Assembly (NCBI GenBank): GCA_017509065.1
Contig: JAFWQM010000022.1
Location: 1-64,000, forward strand
DNA from: Clostridia bacterium
GTDB taxonomy: Bacteria; Bacillota_A; Clostridia; Christensenellales; Aristaeellaceae
DNA length: 64,000 bases
Reading direction: 5' to 3'
Of the stretch, positions 52,739 through 60,863 are shown one piece after another. The notes beneath the pieces are model-generated. The model was not told the origin of the DNA. It saw only the letters and a list, made by a program, of their open reading frames with translations, and did no database searches. Position numbers and translations under genes: made by a program. Position 1 is the stretch's first letter; each line of letters opens with the position of its first letter.

Positions 52739-53233
52739 TCACACGGCTTTCTGGTTCTTGCCGCGCATCCGGGCGGCAGCCTTTTCCCGGGCAGGCTCGA
52801 TCCCCTTCAGCCCATTCCTCTGTTCACCGGTCAGATCCCAGCAGATATGGGGCTTGCGGCAGCACCAGACCGCCTCGACGAAATCCTTGGCCTCCCTCAG
52901 ACCCATGAGGAACCCTTTGCCGTTGATGATCGCGCGAAGCGCCTTGATCGCCTTGATTTTTTCATTTGTCTGCCGATAAGCCAGCACATCCCTGAGGTTC
53001 ACTTCGACGGAAAGCCTTCTCTTGCTCCCTTTGCTGTTCAACCTGAGCATGATCCGGGCGGAGGAACCTTTTCCTGTCCGGCAGCCAACGCCCTGAATGA
53101 CCGGGGCGGGCAGGCCGTCCTTGCGGGCGCTTTCCAGCTGCGGATAGATTTTGCCGCAGAAGGGGCAATGTCCGCCGTAGTTCAGGGTGGAGAAGGTCTT
53201 CCGGCAGGATGGATTCGTGCAGTGTTTATTCAT
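52739..53233 (-). CDS. Zinc-ribbon protein with an L7/L12 C-terminal-like segment
   Basis: 164 residues from ATG 53233, placed by AGGGAGGG just upstream; the frame is open further back only because it runs into the structured RNA. Residues ~4-25 form a zinc ribbon (CTNPSC ... CPFCGKIYP). In the middle KIKAIKALRAI then GLREAKDFVEA matches the beta-alpha pattern of the ribosomal L7/L12 C-terminal domain (KIxVIKxxRxxxxLGLKEAKxxVE), with a short insertion. The rest is basic and could contact RNA. It sits at the 3' end of the large RNA in the same transcription unit, so it may be its protein partner; that is inference. Confidence 0.65.
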   Translation of the reverse strand: MNKHCTNPSCRKTFSTLNYGGHCPFCGKIYPQLESARKDGLPAPVIQGVGCRTGKGSSARIMLRLNSKGSKRRLSVEVNLRDVLAYRQTNEKIKAIKALRAIINGKGFLMGLREAKDFVEAVWCCRKPHICWDLTGEQRNGLKGIEPAREKAAARMRGKNQKAV

Positions 53234-53289
53234 AAACATCCCTCCCTGAAACAGTTTGTCATGCTCTCTTCCGCTGTTAAAAATTTTGA

Positions 53290-54763
53290 AACCGTATCCT
53301 GTCCGGGCTGTGGGGCCATCCCCTCCGATCAAAGCGTACAATGCCGCGGATGCAGGCGCTTTCCGCCTTGTTCCCGCTTCTGATCCAACAGTTCCCGCTG
53401 GCTTTCGCCATACATTGAACCGTACTTTGATTGTTCCGCCACCAATAAGTCCGCTCGCGTCCGGTAGCTGTCCGAACACCGCGCTGCCCCCGCGGTTTCC
53501 CGCGGAATGAGGGAGGGAATCATTACCCCCAGCTTTCACCTGAAAGAATGGCCGATAAGGCTACTTGCACGGAACCTCTGCCTTATACCGCAGCCCTGTC
53601 TCAGACTGCGTTCAACGGCGGCTGACTTGTTCCCGGGTCAGGATTTCCAGTGTTTGCGCTGGCTGACTGGGCCAGCGCCTGAACTGGATTCTTCCTCCAC
53701 AGGAGGCGTCTATTGCGTCAGCGGCAGAATTCCTGCGTTATCAGTATCCGATCCTTTGCACCATTCCCGTTGGCTTGGCGTTTTCGCCTATGCCCATCAC
53801 ATTGCTGCAATGGACGGGCCGGTTTCGGAAGGTATCCCTCCCGTCCGGCTTCCCGTTGGGAACGTCCCGGATGCGTGATGACACTTTGCACCGGGCTGCG
53901 GAAGCTGTTGGATCAAAAGCGGTGCGTGCTGTCCGTCCGTCCGATCGCCTGCCGGGAGAGACTTTCGCCCCACAGCCCATTTGTCCTCACGATCCGATGT
54001 TCGGCAGCGCCTGCATCCACTTTCCTGACGAGTTCCTCCAAGCCATTTTGCCCGCTTTCACGGTACCGACCAGAACTTCAGACCTTGTTTCAGCCATTGA
54101 GAGAATACGGCCGGTTGATGGGCAGCGACTCCCATCCGCGTATCCTGCGGCTTTCGCCGCTGATCTCAAGAAGGATTGATTACCTCCACCGTTCACGGAT
54201 CTTCCGGCACAATCACTGTTGAAAGTGACGTATCGAATGCAGGAAGTCGAGTTATTCTCCATTCCGCTACTTTGGTCAGCCTTCCGTCTTATACACCCCT
54301 TTCGGGGCTTCACTGGAAACCGGCGCGTCAGTCATCCCGTAATGGGCCGATTACTCGCTTTCGGCCGCTCTCCTGCGGGCACCGCCCCGCGGCATCTCGG
54401 GTTATTCCCTCCTTTCGGGAGGGCGTCTATTGACCGGCGACAGAGGCTGCGCTTTGGTCTGCGTTCCTCCGGCACAGCACTGCATTTTCTGCCTTTTAGG
54501 CATTCCGTCCCCCGCTCACGCGGGTTCCACAGGGCACTGACTCCGGGTATCCCCGGAGCTTTTCCCCAATGCGGGCGTTCCGAACAGCTCCCACTGCCGA
54601 AAGCCGACGCCTCTCAGAACGGTTTTCATCCCGCTTATGCACTGAGTTGCAAAATGGCTTGGAGGAACTCGTTTTTTCTATGCGGCTGTCAAGGTGCGCT
54701 GGAGAGACCGTTTGCCTGCTCCGGTTCCGCGGCGGGGTCCGCGTTTCCGCTTTCCCTGCCGAC
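53290..54763 (-). ncRNA. Very large structured RNA candidate (about 1.47 kb), two long-range domains
   Basis: About 1.5 kb with no credible gene but dense RNA structure on the minus strand. Domain I is closed by a perfect 24-bp helix (54,649-54,672 with 54,029-54,052). Domain II is closed by 15 bp with one G-U (54,007-54,021 with 53,346-53,360), contains an 18-bp helix with one G-U (53,905-53,922 with 53,374-53,391), and a 12-bp helix (53,967-53,978 with 53,305-53,316) that crosses the 15-bp one, a pseudoknot. Hairpins with GNRA-type loops include CCCTCC-CGAAA-GGAGGG, CCCC-GAAA-GGGG, GCGGC-GAAA-GCCGC, CCGCGG-GAAA-CCGCGG, CCCGC-GTGA-GCGGG and CTCCGGG-GATA-CCCGGAG. CAATAGACGCC before a hairpin occurs once in each domain. 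Known giant bacterial RNAs (OLE, GOLLD, ROOL) are shorter; I cannot assign it to any of them. Confidence 0.75.
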
Positions 54764-54769
54764 GCGCAT

Positions 54770-54798
54770 AGAATAACACAGAAAAGCCGCGCTGTCAT
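54770..54798 (-). promoter_or_regulatory. Putative promoter of the large RNA
   Basis: Minus strand ATGACA, 17-base spacer, TATTCT; predicted start near 54,763, about 90 bases before the 24-bp closing helix. Confidence 0.5.
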
Positions 54799-54843
54799 TA
54801 AACCGGTGGTTGAATTGTTGAAGCTCTTACGATTCAGTTATTC

Positions 54844-55028
54844 CTGGGGGAACCGCTCTTTGGAGCCCAAAGAGCGGTTCCCCCAGGCCCCTTCCGAGAA
54901 AAGCTGCAGAAAGATAAATACTTTTGCTGTAAGAACCAACTAACAGTGTTTGTTTTTCTTTATGGCTTTCTTGGAAGGGGGTCTGGGGGAAACCATTCTT
55001 TGGCGGCCAAAGAATGGTTTCCCCCAGA
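54844..55028. repeat. REP-like pair R6/R7, tail to tail
   Basis: R6: palindrome CTGGGGGAACCGCTCTTTGG (54,844-54,886) with tail CCCCTTCCGAGAAA. R7: inverted tail GGCTTTCTTGGAAGGGGG then palindrome with CATTCTTTGG arms (54,982-55,027). Together they form a 185-bp symmetric unit between the RNA promoter and plsX. Confidence 0.85.
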
Positions 55029-55062
55029 TATTTGAATGGTAACTTGAAGCTTTCCGGAACAC

Positions 55063-55091
55063 TTGTCAATTGCGCTGTTTTATGGTAGAAT
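55063..55091 (+). promoter_or_regulatory. plsX promoter
   Basis: TTGTCA, 17 bases, TAGAAT, about 40 bases upstream of the ATG. No FapR-type operator is evident. Confidence 0.65.
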
Positions 55092-55131
55092 AGCATGTCT
55101 TTTTATGAGCCTTAAGCAAGGAGGGAAAGCC

Positions 55132-56139
55132 ATGGTTCATATTTATCTGGACGCTATGGGCGGGGACAACGCGCCCCAGTGCACCGTCGACGGGACGATC
55201 GAAGCCCTGCGGGCGGACGCGGATCTGAAGATCACCCTTGGCGGCCCGAAGGACGATATTGAAAAACTGCTGGTCAACTGCGATGATGTGCGCAGCCGCA
55301 TCGCGGTGGATGACTGTACCGAAATCATTACCAACCATGACGCGCCGGTGATGGCGATTCGCCAGAAAAAGCAGAGCGCCCAGGTGAAGGGCATGCTGCT
55401 GGTGCGCGAGGGCGGCGCGGATGGGTTCGTGTCCGCGGGCTCCACCGGAGCGACGCTGGCGGGCGGCATGTTCCGCCTGGGCCGCATCGACGGCGTGGAA
55501 CGCCCGGCGCTGGCCCCGCTGATGCCCAACGGCAAGGGCTTCTTCTGCCTCATCGACTGCGGCGCGAACGTGGACTGCCTGCCCGCATACCTGCCCCAGT
55601 TCGGCGTGATGGGCGCGGCGTATCTGAAAGCCGTGCGCGGGGTGGAGAATCCCCGGGTTGGTCTGGTGAACATCGGCGCGGAAAGCGAAAAGGGCAACGC
55701 GCTGGCGAAAGCCGCCTATCCCCTGATGGAAAAAGCGCCTTTCAACTTCATCGGCAACGTGGAGGGCCGCGACATCACTGGGGACGTAGCCGACGTGGTG
55801 GTCTGCGACGGCTTCTCCGGCAACCTGATTTTGAAGTTCATGGAGGGCGTGGCGGGCACCTTGCTGGGCATGATCAAAAAAGAAATCAAGGCGGATTTCC
55901 GCAGCACCCTGGGGGGTCTCATGGCCAAGCCCGCCTTTAAGCGCGTCAAGAAAGCCATGGACTACACCGAGGTCGGCGGCGCGCCGCTGCTCGGCGTCAA
56001 GGGCGTGGTGGTCAAGGCCCACGGCTCCAGCAACGCCCACGCCATCGCCTGCGCCATTCGCCAGGCCGTCATCATGGTACGGAAGAACCTGGTTGAATCC
56101 ATAGAGAAAGAGATTTCCAAGCAACTGCAAGAAGAATAA
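55132..56139 (+). CDS. plsX: Phosphate acyltransferase PlsX
   Basis: 335 residues from ATG 55132 (AAGGAGGG). Opening IYLDAMGGDNAPQCTVDG, GFVSAGSTGATLAGG, CLIDCGANVDC, GLVNIGAESEKGN and VVCDGFSGNLILKFMEG are PlsX hallmarks. It makes acyl-phosphate from acyl-ACP for phospholipid synthesis, with acpP directly downstream. Confidence 0.97.
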   Translation: MVHIYLDAMGGDNAPQCTVDGTIEALRADADLKITLGGPKDDIEKLLVNCDDVRSRIAVDDCTEIITNHDAPVMAIRQKKQSAQVKGMLLVREGGADGFVSAGSTGATLAGGMFRLGRIDGVERPALAPLMPNGKGFFCLIDCGANVDCLPAYLPQFGVMGAAYLKAVRGVENPRVGLVNIGAESEKGNALAKAAYPLMEKAPFNFIGNVEGRDITGDVADVVVCDGFSGNLILKFMEGVAGTLLGMIKKEIKADFRSTLGGLMAKPAFKRVKKAMDYTEVGGAPLLGVKGVVVKAHGSSNAHAIACAIRQAVIMVRKNLVESIEKEISKQLQEE

Positions 56140-56152
56140 GGAGGACACAACA

Positions 56153-56380
56153 ATGGTATTCGACACAGTAGCGGCTATGATCGCCAAGCAGCTCAAAATG
56201 GACGTGAAGGACATCACCCCCGATAAGCGCCTGGTGGAAGACCTGAAAGCAGACAGCGCCAACGTGATGGTCATGATCATGGACCTGGAAGACACCTTCA
56301 ACATCACCGTGGACGACACCGCCATCAACACCCTGCGCACCGTGGGGGACGTTGTCAAGTACATCGAGGCGAACCAGTAA
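56153..56380 (+). CDS. acpP: Acyl carrier protein
   Basis: 75 residues after AAGGAGGA. The phosphopantetheine serine is in KADSANVMVMIMDLED (Ser35; usual DSL is DSA here), flanked by helices typical of ACP. It carries growing acyl chains and supplies PlsX. The -SA- instead of -SL- is a mild deviation. Confidence 0.95.
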   Translation: MVFDTVAAMIAKQLKMDVKDITPDKRLVEDLKADSANVMVMIMDLEDTFNITVDDTAINTLRTVGDVVKYIEANQ

Positions 56381-56381
56381 A

Positions 56382-56412
56382 ACAGACAGGCGAAAAATTT
56401 CGCCTGTCTGCG
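56382..56412 (+). terminator. Hairpin between acpP and rnc
   Basis: CAGACAGGCGAAA-AAT-TTCGCCTGTCTG perfect stem; no strong T run, so it may attenuate or be a processing site. A second hairpin (GAAGGGGCTGCGGCCCCTTC) follows. Confidence 0.6.
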
Positions 56413-56483
56413 GATTTCATTTGAAGGGGCTGCGGCCCCTTCAAGCATCCCGGGTTTAGATTAGGCAAAGAAGGAAACAGACC

Positions 56484-57163
56484 ATGTCCGACATCAAGGC
56501 CCTCCAGGGGGCGATTGGCTATCAGTTCAAAAGACCGCGCTGCTTAAGCAGGCGCTCACCCATCCGTCGCTGGGGCACGAGCATAACCAGCGGCTGGAAT
56601 TTTTGGGCGACGCGGTTTTGGAGCTATGCGTGAGCGAAAAGATTTACGCCAATCATCCCGAAATGCACGAGGGGGCCATGACGCGCTTAAGGCAAAAGCT
56701 GGTGCGGGAAGAAAAGCTGGCGGAGGCCGCGGCGTCCGTGCACCTCGGCGAAGCGCTGAACATGGACCGAAGCTGCGAAATCTCCGGGGGCCGGACGAAT
56801 CCCTCCGTGCTGTGCGACACCTTCGAGGCCGTGCTCGCCGCAGTGTATCTGGACGGCGGGCTGGACGCGGCGCGGGCCATGGTGCTGCGCCTCATCGGCG
56901 ACTGCACCGAGACCGGCGAAACCGACGCCAAGAGCGCCCTGCAGGAATACGTGCAGAGCAAGGGCCTGCCCAATCCCACCTACGAAACGCTGGGCGAGGA
57001 AGGCCCGCCGCACGACCGGGTGTTCACCGCCGCCGTGCTGATCGACGGTAAGCAGGCCGCCCAAGGGAAGGGTACCAGCAAAAAGCGGGCCGAGCAGGAG
57101 GCCGCCGCCGCCGCGCTGAATATGATGAAAGGTTCGGGGGAAGCAGGGACACATGCGCCTTAA
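56484..57163 (+). CDS. rnc: Ribonuclease III, frame-disrupted
   Basis: ATG 56484 after AAGGAA begins MSDIKALQGAIGYQFK, then the frame must move by one base in an A4 run near 56,533-56,536 to continue as KTALLKQALTHPSLGHEHNQ RLEFLGDAV. The rest is normal RNase III: catalytic ExxxDAxLEL-like segment, CDTFEAVLAAVYLDGG, and the C-terminal double-strand-RNA-binding domain (KSALQEYVQSKG ... KGTSKKRAEQEAAAAAL). One missing A would explain it; a slippery signal is not apparent. It overlaps smc by 11 bases. Confidence 0.88.
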
Positions 57164-60100
57164 AAAACTGGAAATCAACGGGTTCAAGTCCTTTGCCGAC
57201 CGGACGGAAATCGTGTTCAATCAGGGCATCACGGGCATCGTGGGCCCCAATGGCTCGGGGAAAAGCAACATCGGCGACGCCGTGCGCTGGGTGCTGGGCG
57301 AGCAGAGCGCCAAGGTGCTGCGCGGGGCCAAGATGGAGGACGTGATCTTCGGCGGCACCGCCAAGCGCAAGCAAGCGTCCTACTGCGAAGTGAGCCTTGT
57401 TTTTGACAACGAGGACGGGGCGCTCAAATCCAGCTTCACCGAGGTTCTGGTCACCCGCCGGGTGTACCGCAACGGCGACAGCGACTACTTCCTCAACAAA
57501 ACTTCCTGCCGCTTAAAGGACATTCTGGAGCTGTTCCGGGATACGGGCATCGGCAAGGAGGGCTATTCCCTCATCGGCCAGGGCCGCATTGACGAAATCC
57601 TGTCCGTCAAGAGCGAGGACAGGCGGCAGATCTTTGAGGAAGCGGCGGGTGTGATGACCTTCCGCGTGCGCAAGGAGGAGGCCGAACGCAAGCTGGCCCG
57701 CACAAGGGAAAACCTGGAACGGGTCAACGATATATTGGAAGAGCTCGCCTCCCGCGTGGAGCCGCTGGAAAAACAAGCGGCAGTGGCGAAGGAATACCTG
57801 GAGCTGGCGGAGCGCTTAAAGGATTTGGAAATCAACATTTTCCTGATCCGCCACGACAAGGTGAAGGAGCGCATCGCGGCGCTGGACAAGACCATCGAAG
57901 GCTTGAAGGATATCCTGGCCCACCACGAAGCGCGGCTGAACGAAAACACCGCCGAGCGGGAACAGTTGGAAGAGGCTATCGCTGTCCTCGAAGAGGAACT
58001 CACCGCCGCCCGGCAGGAGCATCTTTCCGCCAACGACGCGCTGCACGAGATGCAGACCGCCCGGGAGCACACCGTTCACCAGATTGAAAGCATTCAGGAA
58101 AACCTGAAGCGCCTCGCCGGGGAGCGGGAAGCGGCCCTGGGGAAGCGAAAGGAACTGCAAGCCCTCTTTGACCAAGGCGAGCAGGACACGAAGCAGAGCG
58201 GCGAAGCGCTGACCAAGGCCGAAGCGGAACTGAACGCCGAGCAGCAGAAGCTGGACGCTTATCTGGACGACGCTCAGCAAAAGGAAGCGGCGCTGGATAG
58301 GCACAAAGCGGATATTTTGGCCGCCATGAACCGGCTGTCCGACGCGAAGAACCAGCAGGCCCGGCAGCAAGCCATCTGCGCCCAGATGAAGCAGCGGCTC
58401 ACCGAAATCGAGCAAGCCGTGCAGGAGGGCGGGGAAAAGCAAACCGCCCTGACCGCCGCGCTCCGCGCCGCCGAAAAGCAGGCCGCGGAAGTGGAAGAAG
58501 GGTGTAACGCTTTAAAGGACGATGCCGTCCAGAGCGAAGCCAACCTCCGAGCCTTGACCACTGAAACACAGGAAACGGCGGAAAAGGCCCAGAGCCTGAA
58601 CAGCAAATACCAAGGCGACGTGAGCCGCTTCCGCCTGCTGGACGAGATGAGCCGCGAGATGGAGGGCTATAACCAGTCCGTCCGAAAAGCGCTTTCCTAC
58701 GCTCAGGGGGACGGTTCCGTGCGTGGTGTGGTGGCGCGCCTCATGCAGGTGCCTAAGGAACTGGAAAACGCCATCGACATGGTGCTGGGCGGCGCGCTAC
58801 AGAACATCGTCACTGAGGACGAGGAAGCCGCCAAGCGCATCATTGACTATCTGCGCACCAACCGCCTGGGCCGCGCCACCTTCCTGCCCATGACCAGCGT
58901 GAAAAGCCGGGTGCTGACCCAAGAGGAGCGGCGGCTTCTGTCCATGCCGGGATGCTTGGGCGTGGCCAGCGAACTGATCTCCTACAGCCCGGAATACCGG
59001 GGCATCATGGAAAACCTGTTGGGCCGCACGGTCATTGCCAAAGACCTGGACAGCGGCATTCCCATCATGCGCGTGGGACGCCACGCCTTTAGACTCGTGA
59101 CGCTCGCCGGCGACGTGATGCACTCCGGCGGCTCCATGACCGGCGGCACCGCGGTGAAAAGCAGCGTGAGCCTGCTGGGCCGTGAGCGCGAAATGAAGGA
59201 GCTGCGGCAAACCCTGGAGCAGGAAAAGCAGCAATTGGATTCCCTGCGCGAACAGCTGAACCGGATGCAGGCGCAGCGGGAGGATTTAAAGCGCCTGCGC
59301 AACGAAGCCATGGAGCGGGTGCATCAGGAAGAAATCGCCGTAGCCCGCGAGCAGGAGCGCGTATTTAACGCCAAGGCGGAGCTGACCGCCGCCTCCCAGC
59401 AATTGGAGCGCACCCGGGACGCCCGCCAGCAACTGACCGAGAGCATCGCGGAAATCGAGCGGGACCTGGCCTTCGTTCAGAACGTGGCCCAGAACGAAAC
59501 CATCGACCGGGAGGCCATGGATCAGAAGACGGAAACCCTGCAAAAAGCTCTGTTCGACGCCCGCGAAAAGGCCGACGCCCAGCGCGACCTGGTCACGAAA
59601 ATGCGGCTGCAATACGCCGAATTGTCCTATGCTTTAGACACTTTGCAGCGGGACAAGCAGCGCCGCGACCGGGAATTTGAACAGCTTGCGAAGCGCCTGG
59701 CCGAGCTGGACACCGACCGGGAATGCCGGGAAATCCAGCTGCAAAAAGCGCAGGAATTATTAAAAGAGCAGGAAAAAGAATGTAAAAACCGGGAAGCGCT
59801 GGTGGCACAGGCTCTTACCAAGGCGGACGGCCTGGAAGCCCAGCGCCAGGAGAAGAACGCAAAGCAGCGCGAGTCCGTACGCCTCAGCGAGGAAATCCAC
59901 AAGGCCTACGACGACGACAGCGTGAAGCTGCACCGCGCTGAAATGAGCCGTGACCGGGCGGACAGCGAGCTCAAGGTGATGACCGACCACATCTTCAACA
60001 CCTACGACCTCACCTACGCCATGGCCGAGGAATTCCGCTGCGAGGGCAAGTTTGACCTATCTGGCAGCGAAAAGGAAGCGGCGACGCTCCGCGCCCGCAT

Positions 60101-60710
60101 CCGGGATATGGGCCATGTGAACGTGGGGGCCATCGAGGAATACGCCGCCACCAAGGAGCGCTTCGACGGCCTGACCGCCCAGCAGCAGGATTTAACAAAG
60201 GCGGGAGAGGATTTACAGAACCTCATCACCCGCCTGCTGTCCCAGATGGAAAAGCAGTTCGTGGCGGAGTTTGACAAACTGGGCGTCTTCTTCCAGGAGA
60301 CCTTCGCCCGGCTCTTCGGCGGCGGCTATGCGGAATTAAAGCTCACCGACCCCGACGACGCCCTGAACTGCGGCATCGAGATCATCGCCCAGCCGCCGGG
60401 AAAGAAATTGCAGCTTCTGAGCCTGCTCTCCGGCGGCGAACGCGCGCTCACCGCCATCGCCATCCTGTTCGCCATGCTGAAATTAAAGCCTACGCCCTTC
60501 TGCATCCTGGACGAAATCGAAGCGGCGCTGGACGAGGCGAACATCGGCTATTTCGCCGACTACCTGTGCGAGTACGCCAAGACCACCCAGTTCGTGGTCA
60601 TTACCCACCGCAAGGGCACCATGGAGCGCTGCGACGCGCTCTACGGCGTCGCCATGCAGGAGAAGGGTGTCAGCGGGATGGTGTCGGTCAATTTGCAGGA
60701 CTACGAGTAA
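57153..60710 (+). CDS. smc: Chromosome segregation protein SMC
   Basis: 1185 residues. N-terminal Walker A GIVGPNGSGKSNIGDAVRW, about 300-residue coiled coil, central hinge (RGVVARLMQVPKELENAIDM ... HSGGSMTGGTAV), second coiled coil, and C-terminal signature SLLSGGERALTAIAILFAM with Walker B PFCILDEIEAALDEAN. The condensin ATPase compacts and segregates chromosomes with ScpA/ScpB. Between rnc and ftsY as usual in Bacillota. Confidence 0.97.
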   Translation: MRLKKLEINGFKSFADRTEIVFNQGITGIVGPNGSGKSNIGDAVRWVLGEQSAKVLRGAKMEDVIFGGTAKRKQASYCEVSLVFDNEDGALKSSFTEVLVTRRVYRNGDSDYFLNKTSCRLKDILELFRDTGIGKEGYSLIGQGRIDEILSVKSEDRRQIFEEAAGVMTFRVRKEEAERKLARTRENLERVNDILEELASRVEPLEKQAAVAKEYLELAERLKDLEINIFLIRHDKVKERIAALDKTIEGLKDILAHHEARLNENTAEREQLEEAIAVLEEELTAARQEHLSANDALHEMQTAREHTVHQIESIQENLKRLAGEREAALGKRKELQALFDQGEQDTKQSGEALTKAEAELNAEQQKLDAYLDDAQQKEAALDRHKADILAAMNRLSDAKNQQARQQAICAQMKQRLTEIEQAVQEGGEKQTALTAALRAAEKQAAEVEEGCNALKDDAVQSEANLRALTTETQETAEKAQSLNSKYQGDVSRFRLLDEMSREMEGYNQSVRKALSYAQGDGSVRGVVARLMQVPKELENAIDMVLGGALQNIVTEDEEAAKRIIDYLRTNRLGRATFLPMTSVKSRVLTQEERRLLSMPGCLGVASELISYSPEYRGIMENLLGRTVIAKDLDSGIPIMRVGRHAFRLVTLAGDVMHSGGSMTGGTAVKSSVSLLGREREMKELRQTLEQEKQQLDSLREQLNRMQAQREDLKRLRNEAMERVHQEEIAVAREQERVFNAKAELTAASQQLERTRDARQQLTESIAEIERDLAFVQNVAQNETIDREAMDQKTETLQKALFDAREKADAQRDLVTKMRLQYAELSYALDTLQRDKQRRDREFEQLAKRLAELDTDRECREIQLQKAQELLKEQEKECKNREALVAQALTKADGLEAQRQEKNAKQRESVRLSEEIHKAYDDDSVKLHRAEMSRDRADSELKVMTDHIFNTYDLTYAMAEEFRCEGKFDLSGSEKEAATLRARIRDMGHVNVGAIEEYAATKERFDGLTAQQQDLTKAGEDLQNLITRLLSQMEKQFVAEFDKLGVFFQETFARLFGGGYAELKLTDPDDALNCGIEIIAQPPGKKLQLLSLLSGGERALTAIAILFAMLKLKPTPFCILDEIEAALDEANIGYFADYLCEYAKTTQFVVITHRKGTMERCDALYGVAMQEKGVSGMVSVNLQDYE

Positions 60711-60712
60711 AA

Positions 60713-60832
60713 AGAGTTAGGAGTGAGGAGTTAGGAGTTATATATAGAGTTAATCGGTGAGATGAGTGCTGAGGCGTTCCATTGCGCACTATATAAAACT
60801 CCTCACTCCTAACTCCTCACTCCTAACTTTCA
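60713..60832. repeat. Heptamer-period inverted element F
   Basis: GTTAGGA GTGAGGA GTTAGGA GTTATAT ... and complement ACTCCTC ACTCCTA ACTCCTC ACTCCTA AC, with a 50-base centre, between smc and ftsY. The arms are nearly perfect complements. Confidence 0.8.
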
Positions 60833-60863
60833 TCCTCCTGCCAAGAAAAGGAGGAAACAGAAC

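Noticed and set aside
53290..54763. Group II intron
   Set aside because: No domain V consensus with the AGC triad and GUACGGUUC partner; an isolated GTACGGTTC lacks a matching 5' arm, and no reverse transcriptase is present.
53507..54776. Several overlapping 100-185 codon ORFs on the plus strand
   Set aside because: They overlap in different frames, lack good ribosome sites, show no protein-like pattern, and the sequence is dominated by RNA helices on the opposite strand.
14241..60832. CRISPR arrays
   Set aside because: The heptamer repeats are too short, have no unique spacers, and form inverted pairs; no cas genes are present.
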